From Marivirga tractuosa DSM 4126 (GTDB taxonomy: Bacteria; Bacteroidota; Bacteroidia; Cytophagales; Cyclobacteriaceae), in NCBI RefSeq assembly GCF_000183425.1, contig NC_014759.1:3689001-3753000 (forward strand): 64,000 bases of DNA. Direction: 5' to 3'. Both the position numbers and the translations under genes were made by a program. Each line of letters opens with the position of its first letter. Positions within the stretch are counted from its first letter, which is position 1. Positions 54,842 to 63,718 of this stretch are shown here, piece after piece. Below the pieces are notes generated by a model, which had not been told where the DNA came from, did not search any database, and worked only from the letters and a program-made list of their open reading frames with translations.

Positions 54842-54864
54842 AACCGTAGCTAAAAACTACGGTT
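54842..54864 (-). terminator. Terminator of the aldo/keto reductase gene
   Basis: AACCGTAG (54842-54849) and CTACGGTT (54857-54864) form an 8-bp stem; on the minus strand a T-run follows. The 25 bases at 54838-54862 match 61411-61435 at 23 positions. Confidence 0.8.
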
Positions 54865-54919
54865 ACTTGTGTAAAAATAGAAAGCCACAAGGGACGTTTT
54901 ATTTAATGGTACAATACTC

Positions 54920-56101
<1,182 letters not shown>

Positions 56102-56261
56102 GACTTTAAATTTTATATGTCTATTTTACTTTTTCCGAGACATTTGATATTTATCCCAGATATTAAATAACTACACTCTATACAGTTTACTTACTGATTT
56201 AGCACTCAATTTGAAAGATGAAATACAAATCACAATAAACTTTAAAAGTTGTTCAACGGTA

Positions 56262-57518
56262 TCAAGCTTTCCTTTTTAGGGGTTGCCATTTTAAGTACGT
56301 TCCCGAACGCCACAACCACTCTAGTGGACCGTATAAAAAATACTTCAACCATATTCTGCTTAATAGAATTTGGAGAACAAAAATGATGATGCCGAGTACA
56401 AATAATTCTGTGGCACCCCAACTACTGAATACACACCCAAAAGCCCAAGCAGAAAACAAAATGGCTCCAATAACCCCTTGCATTTCATAATTAGTCAGTG
56501 CCATTCGACCATAAGGAGATAATACGTCAAGATATTTGCTAAAACTGCTGGTATTATACAGAATAATAAATCCCATCCCCAAAGCAGCTGAGAAAAATAC
56601 TAAATTGAGATCTCCCAAAGTTTTAACCACCAACATCATCGCAGGTATATATTCATCACCCGGTCTCATTAATGACCGCACTTCTACAGCAGGCAAGAGG
56701 CTTTCAATCCAATTCACGAAAAAGGAAGCAACTGCAAAACTGACAAACATGAATAGGTTCCGTCTTTTTCTTTCCCCCACAGTCTCAAAAAAGCGGATTC
56801 TACCCACAACCAATCCTAATATAAACAAGGCAAAAGTAACATAGCCTCGCCCATACATACCAAATTGATAATTCAGCTTCCCTTCAAATCTTTCAGCATA
56901 ATTGTGCTTTACAGAATTAATAAAAGAGGGGTTTTGGATATGCGGTGGAATTTCCCTTGCTTCAGGAGAACCGCTTTCAGTTGGGTTTTCTGCAGTTTGC
57001 TCTTTCAGATTACTATTATGAATGCTAGACTGGATAGCTCGAGGCGTTCCAATTAGCAGAAGAGCAGCCACCAGTAGTAAACTCCAGTTTCTCAGAGAAT
57101 AAAGAGGGATCAATAACAGTCCAAAAACGGCATATATGGAAATGATTTCAATACTGTAAAATGAATGGCCAACTACTCCAATCAGTAACAAAATGAACAT
57201 CCTCCATATAAATCGCTTTCTAAAATCTACCCCTTTCTTGGCTGCCCTGTCCATCTGAATAAAAAAACTGAGTCCGAAAAGAAAAGCAAAAATATTGATA
57301 AACCTGCCCATAATCAGGTTGCTGCCAATCCATTGAATCACTTTATCCATTTCCGGAAAGCGAGATTGAGCTTGATCAACTGAAACTTCAAATATTCCGA
57401 AATTTTGCAACATATGCATCAGAATAACACCCAGAAGGGCAAAACCCCTTAATGCATCTAGGACTGTAATTCGTTTTAAAGGTTGGGTTAATGTGGTGGG
57501 TTGACTTACATTTTTCAT
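56262..57518 (-). CDS. DUF418 domain membrane protein
   Basis: The 418-residue polytopic protein has about ten hydrophobic segments. Its N-terminal RITVLDALRGFALLGVILMHML resembles the heparan-alpha-glucosaminide acetyltransferase/DUF418 group, and its C-terminal DUF418 part runs through SPYGRMALTNYEMQGVIGA to GPLEWLWRSGTYLKW. The family is predicted to handle acyl transfer or transport but is not well defined. The 39-bp element shared with the hydrolase promoter lies 51 bp upstream. Confidence 0.88.
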   Translation of the reverse strand: MKNVSQPTTLTQPLKRITVLDALRGFALLGVILMHMLQNFGIFEVSVDQAQSRFPEMDKVIQWIGSNLIMGRFINIFAFLFGLSFFIQMDRAAKKGVDFRKRFIWRMFILLLIGVVGHSFYSIEIISIYAVFGLLLIPLYSLRNWSLLLVAALLLIGTPRAIQSSIHNSNLKEQTAENPTESGSPEAREIPPHIQNPSFINSVKHNYAERFEGKLNYQFGMYGRGYVTFALFILGLVVGRIRFFETVGERKRRNLFMFVSFAVASFFVNWIESLLPAVEVRSLMRPGDEYIPAMMLVVKTLGDLNLVFFSAALGMGFIILYNTSSFSKYLDVLSPYGRMALTNYEMQGVIGAILFSAWAFGCVFSSWGATELFVLGIIIFVLQILLSRIWLKYFLYGPLEWLWRSGTYLKWQPLKRKA

Positions 57519-57568
57519 TTTGATACACTATTTTTATATAACAAATGTAGTGTCCTCAATTCATCTCT

Positions 57569-57607
57569 TACTTATACAGACTACAGCTTAACCTACCAAT
57601 TTTACTG
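57569..57607 (-). promoter_or_regulatory. Candidate AraC operator, copy 1 (before the DUF418 gene)
   Basis: This 39-bp stretch (TACTTATACA ... CTTACC-like half ... CCAATTTTAC) matches 60392-60430 at 31 of 39 positions, in the same orientation relative to the downstream minus-strand gene. Two well-conserved blocks separated by a variable middle are what an AraC dimer site looks like. It sits 51 bp upstream of the DUF418 start. Confidence 0.6.
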
Positions 57608-57612
57608 TTATA

Positions 57613-58236
57613 CTACTTCATGATCTGAAGGCTTTCTAGCCAATCCTTCACTTCACCTTTTACTTCCTTGCGTTTTTCACCCTCCATCACAAAATAGATT
57701 CCGTCTCTTTCTACTCCACCTTTGGTCGAATAGCCTTCCAGAATAGTACTCTCAGGACAAAGCTCCTTTACGGTATTAAAACTACTTCCAACTCCATACC
57801 CAGCATTGGTATTAAATGGGATGACTGTTTTACCACTAAGATCATATTTGGTCAAAAAGCTTTTCATTGGTGGAGGTAATTGCATATCCCAAGTAGGAAA
57901 GCCAATGAAAATAATATCATACCGTTGAATATTTTCGATTTCCGTTTTAAGAGGCGGTAAGTATCCTGTTTCATTTTCTTGGTCTACTTGCGCTACTATT
58001 TCATCATAATCTTCCGGATAAGGGGTTTTCAACTCCAATTCAACAATTTCCCCACCTACTTCCTCATAAATCATCTTGGCAACAGCCTGAGTATTATTCG
58101 TTCTGCTTAGGTACACTATTAGCACATCATCAGACTTATTTGCTTCATTCACGCTCTTATTATCTTTAGCCTGGCTGCAAGCACTAATAGGTATAATGAA
58201 TAAAATACCGACCAAGAAATAATTAAGAAATTGCAT
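57613..58236 (-). CDS. Flavodoxin-domain lipoprotein
   Basis: I start at ATG 58236 (MQFLNYFLVGILFIIPISAC), which gives a clean lipoprotein signal with Cys20; an in-frame start at 58263 adds nine polar residues. The 207-residue protein has a flavodoxin_4-type fold with the FMN phosphate loop LSRTNNTQAVAKMI and the FIGFPTWDMQLPPPM and NTNAGYGVGSS loops. As a lipoprotein it would work outside the cytoplasm, unusual for a flavodoxin but seen in similar Bacteroidota clusters. It is third in the hydrolase-cupin-flavodoxin run. Confidence 0.88.
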   Translation of the reverse strand: MQFLNYFLVGILFIIPISACSQAKDNKSVNEANKSDDVLIVYLSRTNNTQAVAKMIYEEVGGEIVELELKTPYPEDYDEIVAQVDQENETGYLPPLKTEIENIQRYDIIFIGFPTWDMQLPPPMKSFLTKYDLSGKTVIPFNTNAGYGVGSSFNTVKELCPESTILEGYSTKGGVERDGIYFVMEGEKRKEVKGEVKDWLESLQIMK

Positions 58237-58268
58237 TACACTATAGTTATTGATCCTAGTCACTTCAA

Positions 58269-59123
58269 TTATTTACCACTATCGCCACCCAAGAGTTTTG
58301 TAAAGGAGAGTGCGCTCAGCTTCCAATTTCCATCTTCTTTCACATATACCTCAGTCACTTCGAAAGGGTTGGTGACTTCATTTCCACCGACTACAGCTAA
58401 AAGTGTGATGTTATTCAATAGAATGGCGGTGTTGCCCATTACATTAACCGATACTTCTTTGACATCTGCTTTCTTATACCAAATACCCCCACTTTCAATC
58501 ACACTAAGTTCCTTCTCCTTGCCCCAGCTTCCTCCCATGTGGACGAAGACTGATTGCTCATGAAATAAATCATCCAGTTGACCTACATTTTTATCCGCCA
58601 TCCAATCCCATTTCTTTTTGGATAAATCCATGATTTCCTTTTCTACATTTTTTGTATTGGATATAGTCAATTCAATACTATTAAATTCTTCCTCCTTTAC
58701 CGGTTCAAGCCATTCTGTAGGTTCATTACCTGTAATGGCAAGGTAAGTAACACCTGTGTTAGGGGTGGCCGCATGCCAATGCGCTACTCCAGCTGCGCAG
58801 TGCACTACATCTCCTTTTTTTACAGTTTGCACTTGCTTTCCTCTTTCCTGATAAAAACCGATGCCTTCAGTGATAATTAATTGCTGTCCGGCAGGATGCT
58901 TGTGCCAATCGAGTTTTGCTCCTTTAGCAAATACAGCTTGTACGATACTATAATCAAAGGTTTTATCAGCATCACTTACATGATAGAGCCAAACATCCCC
59001 AGTGTGGTGTACATTAGGTGCTTTTTCTCCTTTGGGAAATGTTGAATCATCTTGCGCATTCAATTGCCTGCAAAGCAATAAACTGAATAGAATAGCGGAA
59101 TAACTTATATACTTTTTCATCAT
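58269..59123 (-). CDS. Exported cupin plus SnoaL/DUF4440-like two-domain protein
   Basis: After a signal peptide (about 1-23, ending LNAQ), residues about 28-135 form a cupin barrel with metal-type ligands in LDWHKHPAGQQLIITEGIGFY and GVAHWHAATP. Residues about 150-280 form an NTF2/SnoaL-like domain (KKWDWMADKNVGQLDDLFHEQSVFVHMGGSWG, then NWKLSALSFTKL). The fusion suggests a small-molecule binding or isomerising enzyme in the periplasm. It lies 32 bp upstream of the flavodoxin gene. Confidence 0.86.
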   Translation of the reverse strand: MMKKYISYSAILFSLLLCRQLNAQDDSTFPKGEKAPNVHHTGDVWLYHVSDADKTFDYSIVQAVFAKGAKLDWHKHPAGQQLIITEGIGFYQERGKQVQTVKKGDVVHCAAGVAHWHAATPNTGVTYLAITGNEPTEWLEPVKEEEFNSIELTISNTKNVEKEIMDLSKKKWDWMADKNVGQLDDLFHEQSVFVHMGGSWGKEKELSVIESGGIWYKKADVKEVSVNVMGNTAILLNNITLLAVVGGNEVTNPFEVTEVYVKEDGNWKLSALSFTKLLGGDSGK

Positions 59124-59160
59124 AACAATATTTATATTTCAATTCGTAATGTATTAATAC

Positions 59161-60258
59161 TTAATCAAGTCCTTTTTCTTGTAGCCAATTGAACATAAGT
59201 TCGGCAATCTTTTCATTGTTTAAATCTGACATAGGGAAGTGGCTATTCCCTTTAATTCCAATATCTGGCAAATATATCAGGGTCACATCACCGCCATGTT
59301 TATTGACTGCATTGCTCCATGTCTTAGCCATAGCCAATGCTGCCCTCCATTGCTCTTGTCCTGGATATTTCACAGGCTCAGTTGGAATATAATCACCGTA
59401 ATAAATAATAATCGGGATTTGTGTTAATTTCTTGAAATCCGACATGGGAACCCCTCTGGCACTTAACTTTCCACCAACATATGAAATGGGGTCTGGTATT
59501 TCATTTTCAGGAAAAACAAAATTACTGCCCGGCTCATAGGAGACAATGCCTTTTATATTATCATTTTGAAGTGCGGTTAACCATCCCTGACCTCCACTAT
59601 GCGAATGAGTTACCAATATGCCAGCACCAATTTTATCAAATAATGCGGTTACTGCATTGATGTTAACTTCTATGTCGAGCGGGCCAGTATCTGGTGTAAT
59701 CTGTCTGTAAAAATGGTTTAAAGCCAGTGAATCTTGAGGAAACTGGCTTCCTTTGAAAAACTCATTATCAATTCCCAACCGGAAAATCCCAAACCAGAGC
59801 TGATCATCAGGTTTGGCTGTAATAGTAGTGGGTTCTGTACTTCTCCCTGCTTTTCCTCTCCTCGGTTGATCAATTAAATAAACAGGAAACTGCTTTCTTA
59901 GAAAAATATTCTGAAAACCTTCTCTGCCATCTGGGGTAGTCTCCCAGGTTTTAGCTGATTGCCCGTAACCATGCCAAAATATCAGTGGCAGCTTACGTTT
60001 ATCTTGTGGGATTTGATAGAATACATAAGCGTGATCACCATGCAAAGTCTGTCCTTCTGAAGCTTGATTGGAAGGATTAAAATAACCATGATTTATTGGG
60101 TCAAAGGTGCCTGAAGCTTTTACAATTTCACCACCGACCATAAAACTACCTTGTTCCTCAATAATTAAGGGTTGCTTTTGTGCATGACTTGGAAAAACGA
60201 TCATCATCAGAACCACAGCAAGAAAAGCAAAGAATGAAATGTTATTTTGATAGTGCAT
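59161..60258 (-). CDS. Exported alpha/beta hydrolase
   Basis: I start at ATG 60258 (MHYQNNISFFAFLAVVLMMI, signal peptide ending SHAQ); seven residues lie upstream from an alternative start at 60279. The 365-residue protein has an oxyanion-hole-like FWHGYGQSAKTWE, a nucleophile elbow ILVTHSHSGGQGW (G-x-S-x-G replaced by H-S-H-S-G), and a C-terminal NSHFPMSDLNNEKIAELMFNWL with the catalytic His. It is the first gene of the minus-strand cluster, divergent from the AraC gene. Confidence 0.87.
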   Translation of the reverse strand: MHYQNNISFFAFLAVVLMMIVFPSHAQKQPLIIEEQGSFMVGGEIVKASGTFDPINHGYFNPSNQASEGQTLHGDHAYVFYQIPQDKRKLPLIFWHGYGQSAKTWETTPDGREGFQNIFLRKQFPVYLIDQPRRGKAGRSTEPTTITAKPDDQLWFGIFRLGIDNEFFKGSQFPQDSLALNHFYRQITPDTGPLDIEVNINAVTALFDKIGAGILVTHSHSGGQGWLTALQNDNIKGIVSYEPGSNFVFPENEIPDPISYVGGKLSARGVPMSDFKKLTQIPIIIYYGDYIPTEPVKYPGQEQWRAALAMAKTWSNAVNKHGGDVTLIYLPDIGIKGNSHFPMSDLNNEKIAELMFNWLQEKGLD

Positions 60259-60391
60259 AGTATCCTTTTTGGTTAACAAGCATAATTTACATAATTAATT
60301 AAGAAAATTTTGTTCGTCAATCATTAGCCAAGTCCTTAACTTCAATTATCAATGACAGCTACTACAAATTTGAACCTCTTCTTAATGAGAT

Positions 60392-60430
60392 TACTTATAC
60401 AATCTACTGCTATTCTTACCAATTTTACGG
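60392..60430 (-). promoter_or_regulatory. Candidate AraC operator, copy 2 (between hydrolase and AraC genes)
   Basis: This is the second copy of the 39-bp element (31 of 39 matches to 57569-57607). It is 134 bp upstream of the hydrolase start and 65 bp upstream of the divergent araC-type gene, so one site could serve both promoters. A weaker resemblance (TATACA, CTTAC, ATTT) is seen near 56179-56201, upstream of the reductase. Confidence 0.58.
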
Positions 60431-60494
60431 ATTCAGCAATTGAGGCGCAGGAATTAAAAAAGTATTGTATTAGTTTTGATAAAAAGTAGTTGTT

Positions 60495-61391
60495 ATGGAC
60501 GAGATACAAAAATTTGAAACTGTTAGCCAATACAATGCATACAACAATCATGAAACACTACACCCTCTGGTTACAGTAGTGGATTTTTCAAAGGCTGATC
60601 CAAGGTATCTTAAAAAAACATATTTCGGCCTGTATCTTGTACTCTTGAAAGAGGTAAATTGTGGAGATCTAAGATATGGAAAACAAACTTACGATTATCA
60701 GGAAGGCACTTTGATATTCGTTGCACCGGGGCAGGTCATTTCAATTGATAATAACAACCAACTCTATCATCCCAAAGGACATGGAATTGCCTTCCATCCA
60801 GATCTTATCAAGGGCACTTCACTGGGCAAACACATTGATCTCTATTCATTTTTTAGCTATAATGTAAATGAAGCCCTGCATGTTTCTGAACGCGAGCGAA
60901 AAATGGTCATGGATTGTTTTTCCAAAATCAGCTATGAACTAGAGATGAATGTTGACAATCACAGCAAGAAATTAATTACCTCTAATATTGAATTGCTCTT
61001 AAATTATTGCGATAGGTTTTATGACCGCCAGTTCATTACCCGTGACAATGTGCATAAAGGAATTTTGGAAAGGTTTGAAACTTTACTGAATGCTTACTTT
61101 TCTTCTGACAAACCCGAAACTATTGGCTTGCCTTCTGTAGCTTATTGTGCTGATGAACTCAACCTATCATCAAACTATTTTGGTGATTTGATTAAAAGGG
61201 AAACTGGTAAATCTGCTCATGAGTTTATTCAACTAAAATTAATTACAGTAGCAAAGGAAAGAATATTTGATCCTAATAAATCCCTTAGCCAAATTGCTTT
61301 CGACCTGGGCTTTAAATACCCACAACATTTTACTCGCGTTTTTAAACAGCATGTAGGCGTATCTCCAAAAGAATATCGGAATTTGAATTAA
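60495..61391 (+). CDS. AraC-family transcriptional regulator
   Basis: The 298-residue protein has an N-terminal cupin-like sensing half (about 1-180; YDYQEGTLIFVAPGQVISI) and a C-terminal double helix-turn-helix (about 195-298): YCADELNLSSNYFGDLIKRE, then LSQIAFDLGFKYPQHFTRVFKQHVGVSPKEYR. It should activate the divergent hydrolase cluster, since the two share a 236-bp promoter region with the 39-bp element. The inducer is unknown. Confidence 0.92.
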   Translation: MDEIQKFETVSQYNAYNNHETLHPLVTVVDFSKADPRYLKKTYFGLYLVLLKEVNCGDLRYGKQTYDYQEGTLIFVAPGQVISIDNNNQLYHPKGHGIAFHPDLIKGTSLGKHIDLYSFFSYNVNEALHVSERERKMVMDCFSKISYELEMNVDNHSKKLITSNIELLLNYCDRFYDRQFITRDNVHKGILERFETLLNAYFSSDKPETIGLPSVAYCADELNLSSNYFGDLIKRETGKSAHEFIQLKLITVAKERIFDPNKSLSQIAFDLGFKYPQHFTRVFKQHVGVSPKEYRNLN

Positions 61392-61416
61392 CCCTAATTC
61401 GATTAAAAACAAAAAA

Positions 61417-61435
61417 CCGTAGCTATGAACTACGG
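61417..61435. terminator. Bidirectional terminator between the AraC gene and the small membrane gene
   Basis: CCGTAG (61417-61422) and CTACGG (61430-61435) form the stem. T-runs follow on the minus strand, and a weaker one on the plus strand. It is nearly identical to the reductase terminator at 54838-54862, so near-identical hairpins bracket the whole AraC cluster. Confidence 0.75.
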
Positions 61436-61608
61436 CCTTTCTTCTTGATTTTCTTGACCACCCATTTCATGGCCAAGGACATACAAAAACTAACTAATGC
61501 TCCTACAGCTGCCAGAATACAAGTTTTGATGATATCAGCACTTTGCAAATTGACCAGCACCGTAAGGATTGTTCCCCCAGCTGTGCCTGCCTTACCGTGG
61601 ACTTGCAT
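61423..61608 (-). CDS. Small membrane protein of the DUF5675 cassette (61 aa)
   Basis: I start at ATG 61608 (MQVHGKAGTAGGTILTVL), preceded by an AGGGAG ribosome-binding-like sequence and overlapping the DUF5675 gene end by 17 bp. It has two hydrophobic stretches (about 8-20 and 25-50) and a lysine-rich tail (KWVVKKIKKKGRSS). The small size, glycine-rich start and basic tail recall holin-like proteins, but that is a guess. Its stop lies within the terminator hairpin. Confidence 0.68.
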   Translation of the reverse strand: MQVHGKAGTAGGTILTVLVNLQSADIIKTCILAAVGALVSFCMSLAMKWVVKKIKKKGRSS

Positions 61609-62254
61609 CTCCCTTGTTTTTGACCTCAGGCAGTGGAGGAATTTTGACCTCATTATCCACTGTCACCTGACTTACTGCAGTCAGGACACTGGCACCAACG
61701 GTCAAATATCCTGCAACGGTGATCAAGCCAGCTGGCAATGTGATGGGCGCTCCTAAAAGAGCGCCTCCAGCAGCAGCCAATATCAGACCGACTGTCCGCA
61801 ATTTTCTAAACAACTTTGGAGTGGGCTTTTTAACTCGTTCTAAAATATTCATAGCTGATTTCTCTTTAATAGTGATGTAAATATGATTTTGCTTCTCTTG
61901 AGCCTCTTCAAAGACTTCCAAAAGCCTGTCCATGGCTTCACTCGATCGGATTCCTTTTCCTATTCCTGTTAGCTCCGAGACTGGTGCAATACAGCCTTCC
62001 AATTCTGTCCTAGCATCATTCGCAGGATGGATTAAAATCCAACTTCTTCCAGGAACACTTTTCAATATCAGATGAAATCCCCTCTCATGGGTAATCCTTT
62101 TTTCAAGTAGGTATTTACCTTCTGGGATACAACTAATAAAAGGCTGATTCTCCTTCCACGGAAGTTCAATAGTATGGCAGATTTTTTCACTGCCATACCT
62201 CAAGCTCCCATTGGTTCCGCTGGACCTATAATTTCGAATAAGTTCAAAACTCAT
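61592..62254 (-). CDS. DUF5675 domain protein with C-terminal membrane segments
   Basis: The ATG at 62254 (MSFELIRNYRSS) is the likely start. Residues about 1-130 match DUF5675: a Y-G-x-x-K/x-C-H-T-I-E-L-P-W-x-x-N core, CIPEGKYLLEKR, and WILIHPANDARTELEGCIAP. The His and Cys positions suggest a peptidase-like active site, as in related L,D-transpeptidase-like folds, but no activity is established. About 145-200 are hydrophobic and glycine/alanine-rich. It sits between the MARQKG-type gene (9 bp upstream) and the small membrane gene (17-bp overlap). Confidence 0.8.
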   Translation of the reverse strand: MSFELIRNYRSSGTNGSLRYGSEKICHTIELPWKENQPFISCIPEGKYLLEKRITHERGFHLILKSVPGRSWILIHPANDARTELEGCIAPVSELTGIGKGIRSSEAMDRLLEVFEEAQEKQNHIYITIKEKSAMNILERVKKPTPKLFRKLRTVGLILAAAGGALLGAPITLPAGLITVAGYLTVGASVLTAVSQVTVDNEVKIPPLPEVKNKGDASPR

Positions 62255-62263
62255 TTCCAAATT

Positions 62264-63034
62264 CTATAAAGGTCCGGGAATAGTATTGTCAATCTCTACC
62301 AAGGCAAGAGCATTGTACGCACCGTTTTTAAGCGGGTACATTGTCCCGTTTACTTCCTGCAGGAATTCCACCCCAAAAAGTAAAAAGATTGGAAAATCTC
62401 CTGTTGTAGGAACCGTAGCGGTCAAGTTGATAGCTGATTCCGATTGAGGACCAATAGCAATATCACTGCTTTCATCAGTGTCCAAGTCGAACGATTCACC
62501 TTCAAAGTCCACTTTACTTGCAGCTACAATCAAGCGCATATGGGTAGCCCCTCCAGGAGCAGCAAAAGTATTCTGAGGAATAAACCCCGGAATGTTTACC
62601 GTTGCCTCACCACTTGCACGATCAATGGCAGCCGAAAAAGGCGCATACATGGTTGCATTAAGCTTTCCGTTTTGATTAAACTCAAAACCCTTCAGCAGCT
62701 CAACATCACCTTCACTAGCCGTTCTTTGTCCTCTATCGTTGGATGTATCGCTTTTCACGACCTTGACCATTTCTCTGGTCATTCGGCTGGCCACTCTACC
62801 ATCAGCCGCCTTCAAGAGTAGAGGTCGAACAGAAGTTCTCAAAAGCCTTCCAGCTTTTCCAGCCCTCCCGAATTCAGCGCCATTTTCCCGAGTCCTCTGG
62901 AAAGCAGGGTCATTCTTCATACGCTCTTTGTCAATTCCGCCTTTTTCCCTGGCCAAGTAGCCATCTTTCGTTTTGTAGAAAGACAGATCCCCGATCTTGC
63001 CTTTCAGTTTGATTATACCTTTTTGTCTTGCCAT
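62264..63034 (-). CDS. MARQKG-type conserved hypothetical protein (256 aa)
   Basis: I start at ATG 63034 (MARQKGIIKLKGKIGDLSFY), a start I have seen conserved in hypothetical proteins of Bacteroidota. The N-terminal 100 residues are basic (LAREKGGIDKERMKNDPAFQ, RTRENGAEFGRAGKAGRLLR), and the rest is beta-rich with an acidic segment (DLDTDESSDIAIGPQSES). Phage structural or nucleic-acid-binding roles could be imagined, but none is supported. It is the first gene of the three-gene minus-strand cassette. Confidence 0.75.
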   Translation of the reverse strand: MARQKGIIKLKGKIGDLSFYKTKDGYLAREKGGIDKERMKNDPAFQRTRENGAEFGRAGKAGRLLRTSVRPLLLKAADGRVASRMTREMVKVVKSDTSNDRGQRTASEGDVELLKGFEFNQNGKLNATMYAPFSAAIDRASGEATVNIPGFIPQNTFAAPGGATHMRLIVAASKVDFEGESFDLDTDESSDIAIGPQSESAINLTATVPTTGDFPIFLLFGVEFLQEVNGTMYPLKNGAYNALALVEIDNTIPGPL

Positions 63035-63215
63035 AATTGATAAATATATTTGATGAGTCACCAAAGTATTTCTCAAATGAGCGTTTGTCAAAAACTGACT
63101 TCCGATAAAGGTTGTGTTGTCTTAATTGGCAATTATTGTCGCTAAAGCTTTCAAGAAATTGGCTATATTAGTGTATAGCATCCTTATGGATAAAGTATAG
63201 ATAAAGTATGAAGTC

Positions 63216-63413
63216 ATGATATTGAAAAGAACCGTCATATATCCAAAGGACATACAGCGCATCACGGGTAAGAGCGAACGCACTGGAAGACGAATATTAG
63301 AACGTATAAGAGAACAAAAAGGAAAAGAGAAGCATCAGCTGATCACCGTTTCCGAGTTCGCAGATTACACCGGAATAGATGCTGAAACAGTCCAAGAATA
63401 CCTCACCGATTAA
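63216..63413 (+). CDS. Small HTH-like protein next to the attachment site (65 aa)
   Basis: The 65-residue basic protein reads IYPKDIQRITGKSERTGRRI, then ITVSEFADYTGIDAETVQEY: two short helical motifs that look like MerR/excisionase-type recognition helices. It is divergent from the MARQKG-type gene across a 181-bp promoter region with a repeated GATAAAGTAT. Its place 230 bp from attR suits an excisionase or cassette regulator. The function is inferred only from shape and place. Confidence 0.62.
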   Translation: MILKRTVIYPKDIQRITGKSERTGRRILERIREQKGKEKHQLITVSEFADYTGIDAETVQEYLTD

Positions 63414-63568
63414 GCCAAATTTTTAGGTTCTAATCCAGAAATTTTCCCGCCTTTTATTCATAAAATTTGCCCTTTTTTGCGTATATTTAGTATAACAAAG
63501 AAACGTTCTTTGGCAGTTTTAGCTTCAAAAAGAGCCGATATTTGGTGACAAAAACGATTAAATTTTTA

Positions 63569-63585
63569 GTGCCCTATTCGTGCCC
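63569..63585. promoter_or_regulatory. GTGCCC direct repeats near attR, candidate integrase arm sites
   Basis: GTGCCC-TATTC-GTGCCC places two identical hexamers 11 bp apart, one helical turn, about 60 bp from the attachment core. Such paired direct repeats near att sites often bind tyrosine-recombinase arm domains. This is an inference from position only. Confidence 0.4.
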
Positions 63586-63644
63586 TTTTAAACCATACAA
63601 ATCATAAGTAACTGAATATCAGTTTTAAATAAGGTTTTAGTGTG

Positions 63645-63718
63645 GTCCAGGTGGGCCCACTTTCAGAATTTATCTGAACACAAAAAGCCTTAAATCTTAT
63701 GATTTAGGGCTTTTTTGT
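63645..63718 (+). repeat. Right attachment repeat (attR): copy of tRNA-Ile2 3' end plus terminator
   Basis: This matches 43702-43775 at 71 of 74 positions. It holds only the last part of the tRNA (from GTCCAGG on), so it is not a second tRNA gene. The terminator hairpin is intact (63681-63713) with one change in the loop. The separation of 19,943 bp gives the island size. Confidence 0.85.

Larger units (their letters stand above)
54343..54919. other. Gene-poor tract with constant-core hairpin 2 and two terminators
   Basis: This is 577 bp between the small membrane protein and the aldo/keto reductase. It contains the hairpin at 54482-54579, a terminator at 54776-54806, and the reductase terminator at 54842-54864. 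The short ORFs that can be opened here run through these hairpins and are not credible. Confidence 0.55.

Noticed and set aside
56179..56201. Third copy of the AraC-type element before the reductase
   Set aside because: Only short blocks match and their spacing differs by 8 bp, so it is not listed as a site.
63641..63660. Possible second tRNA gene at the right end
   Set aside because: Only the last 15 bases of the tRNA are present; no acceptor 5' strand, D arm or anticodon arm precedes them.
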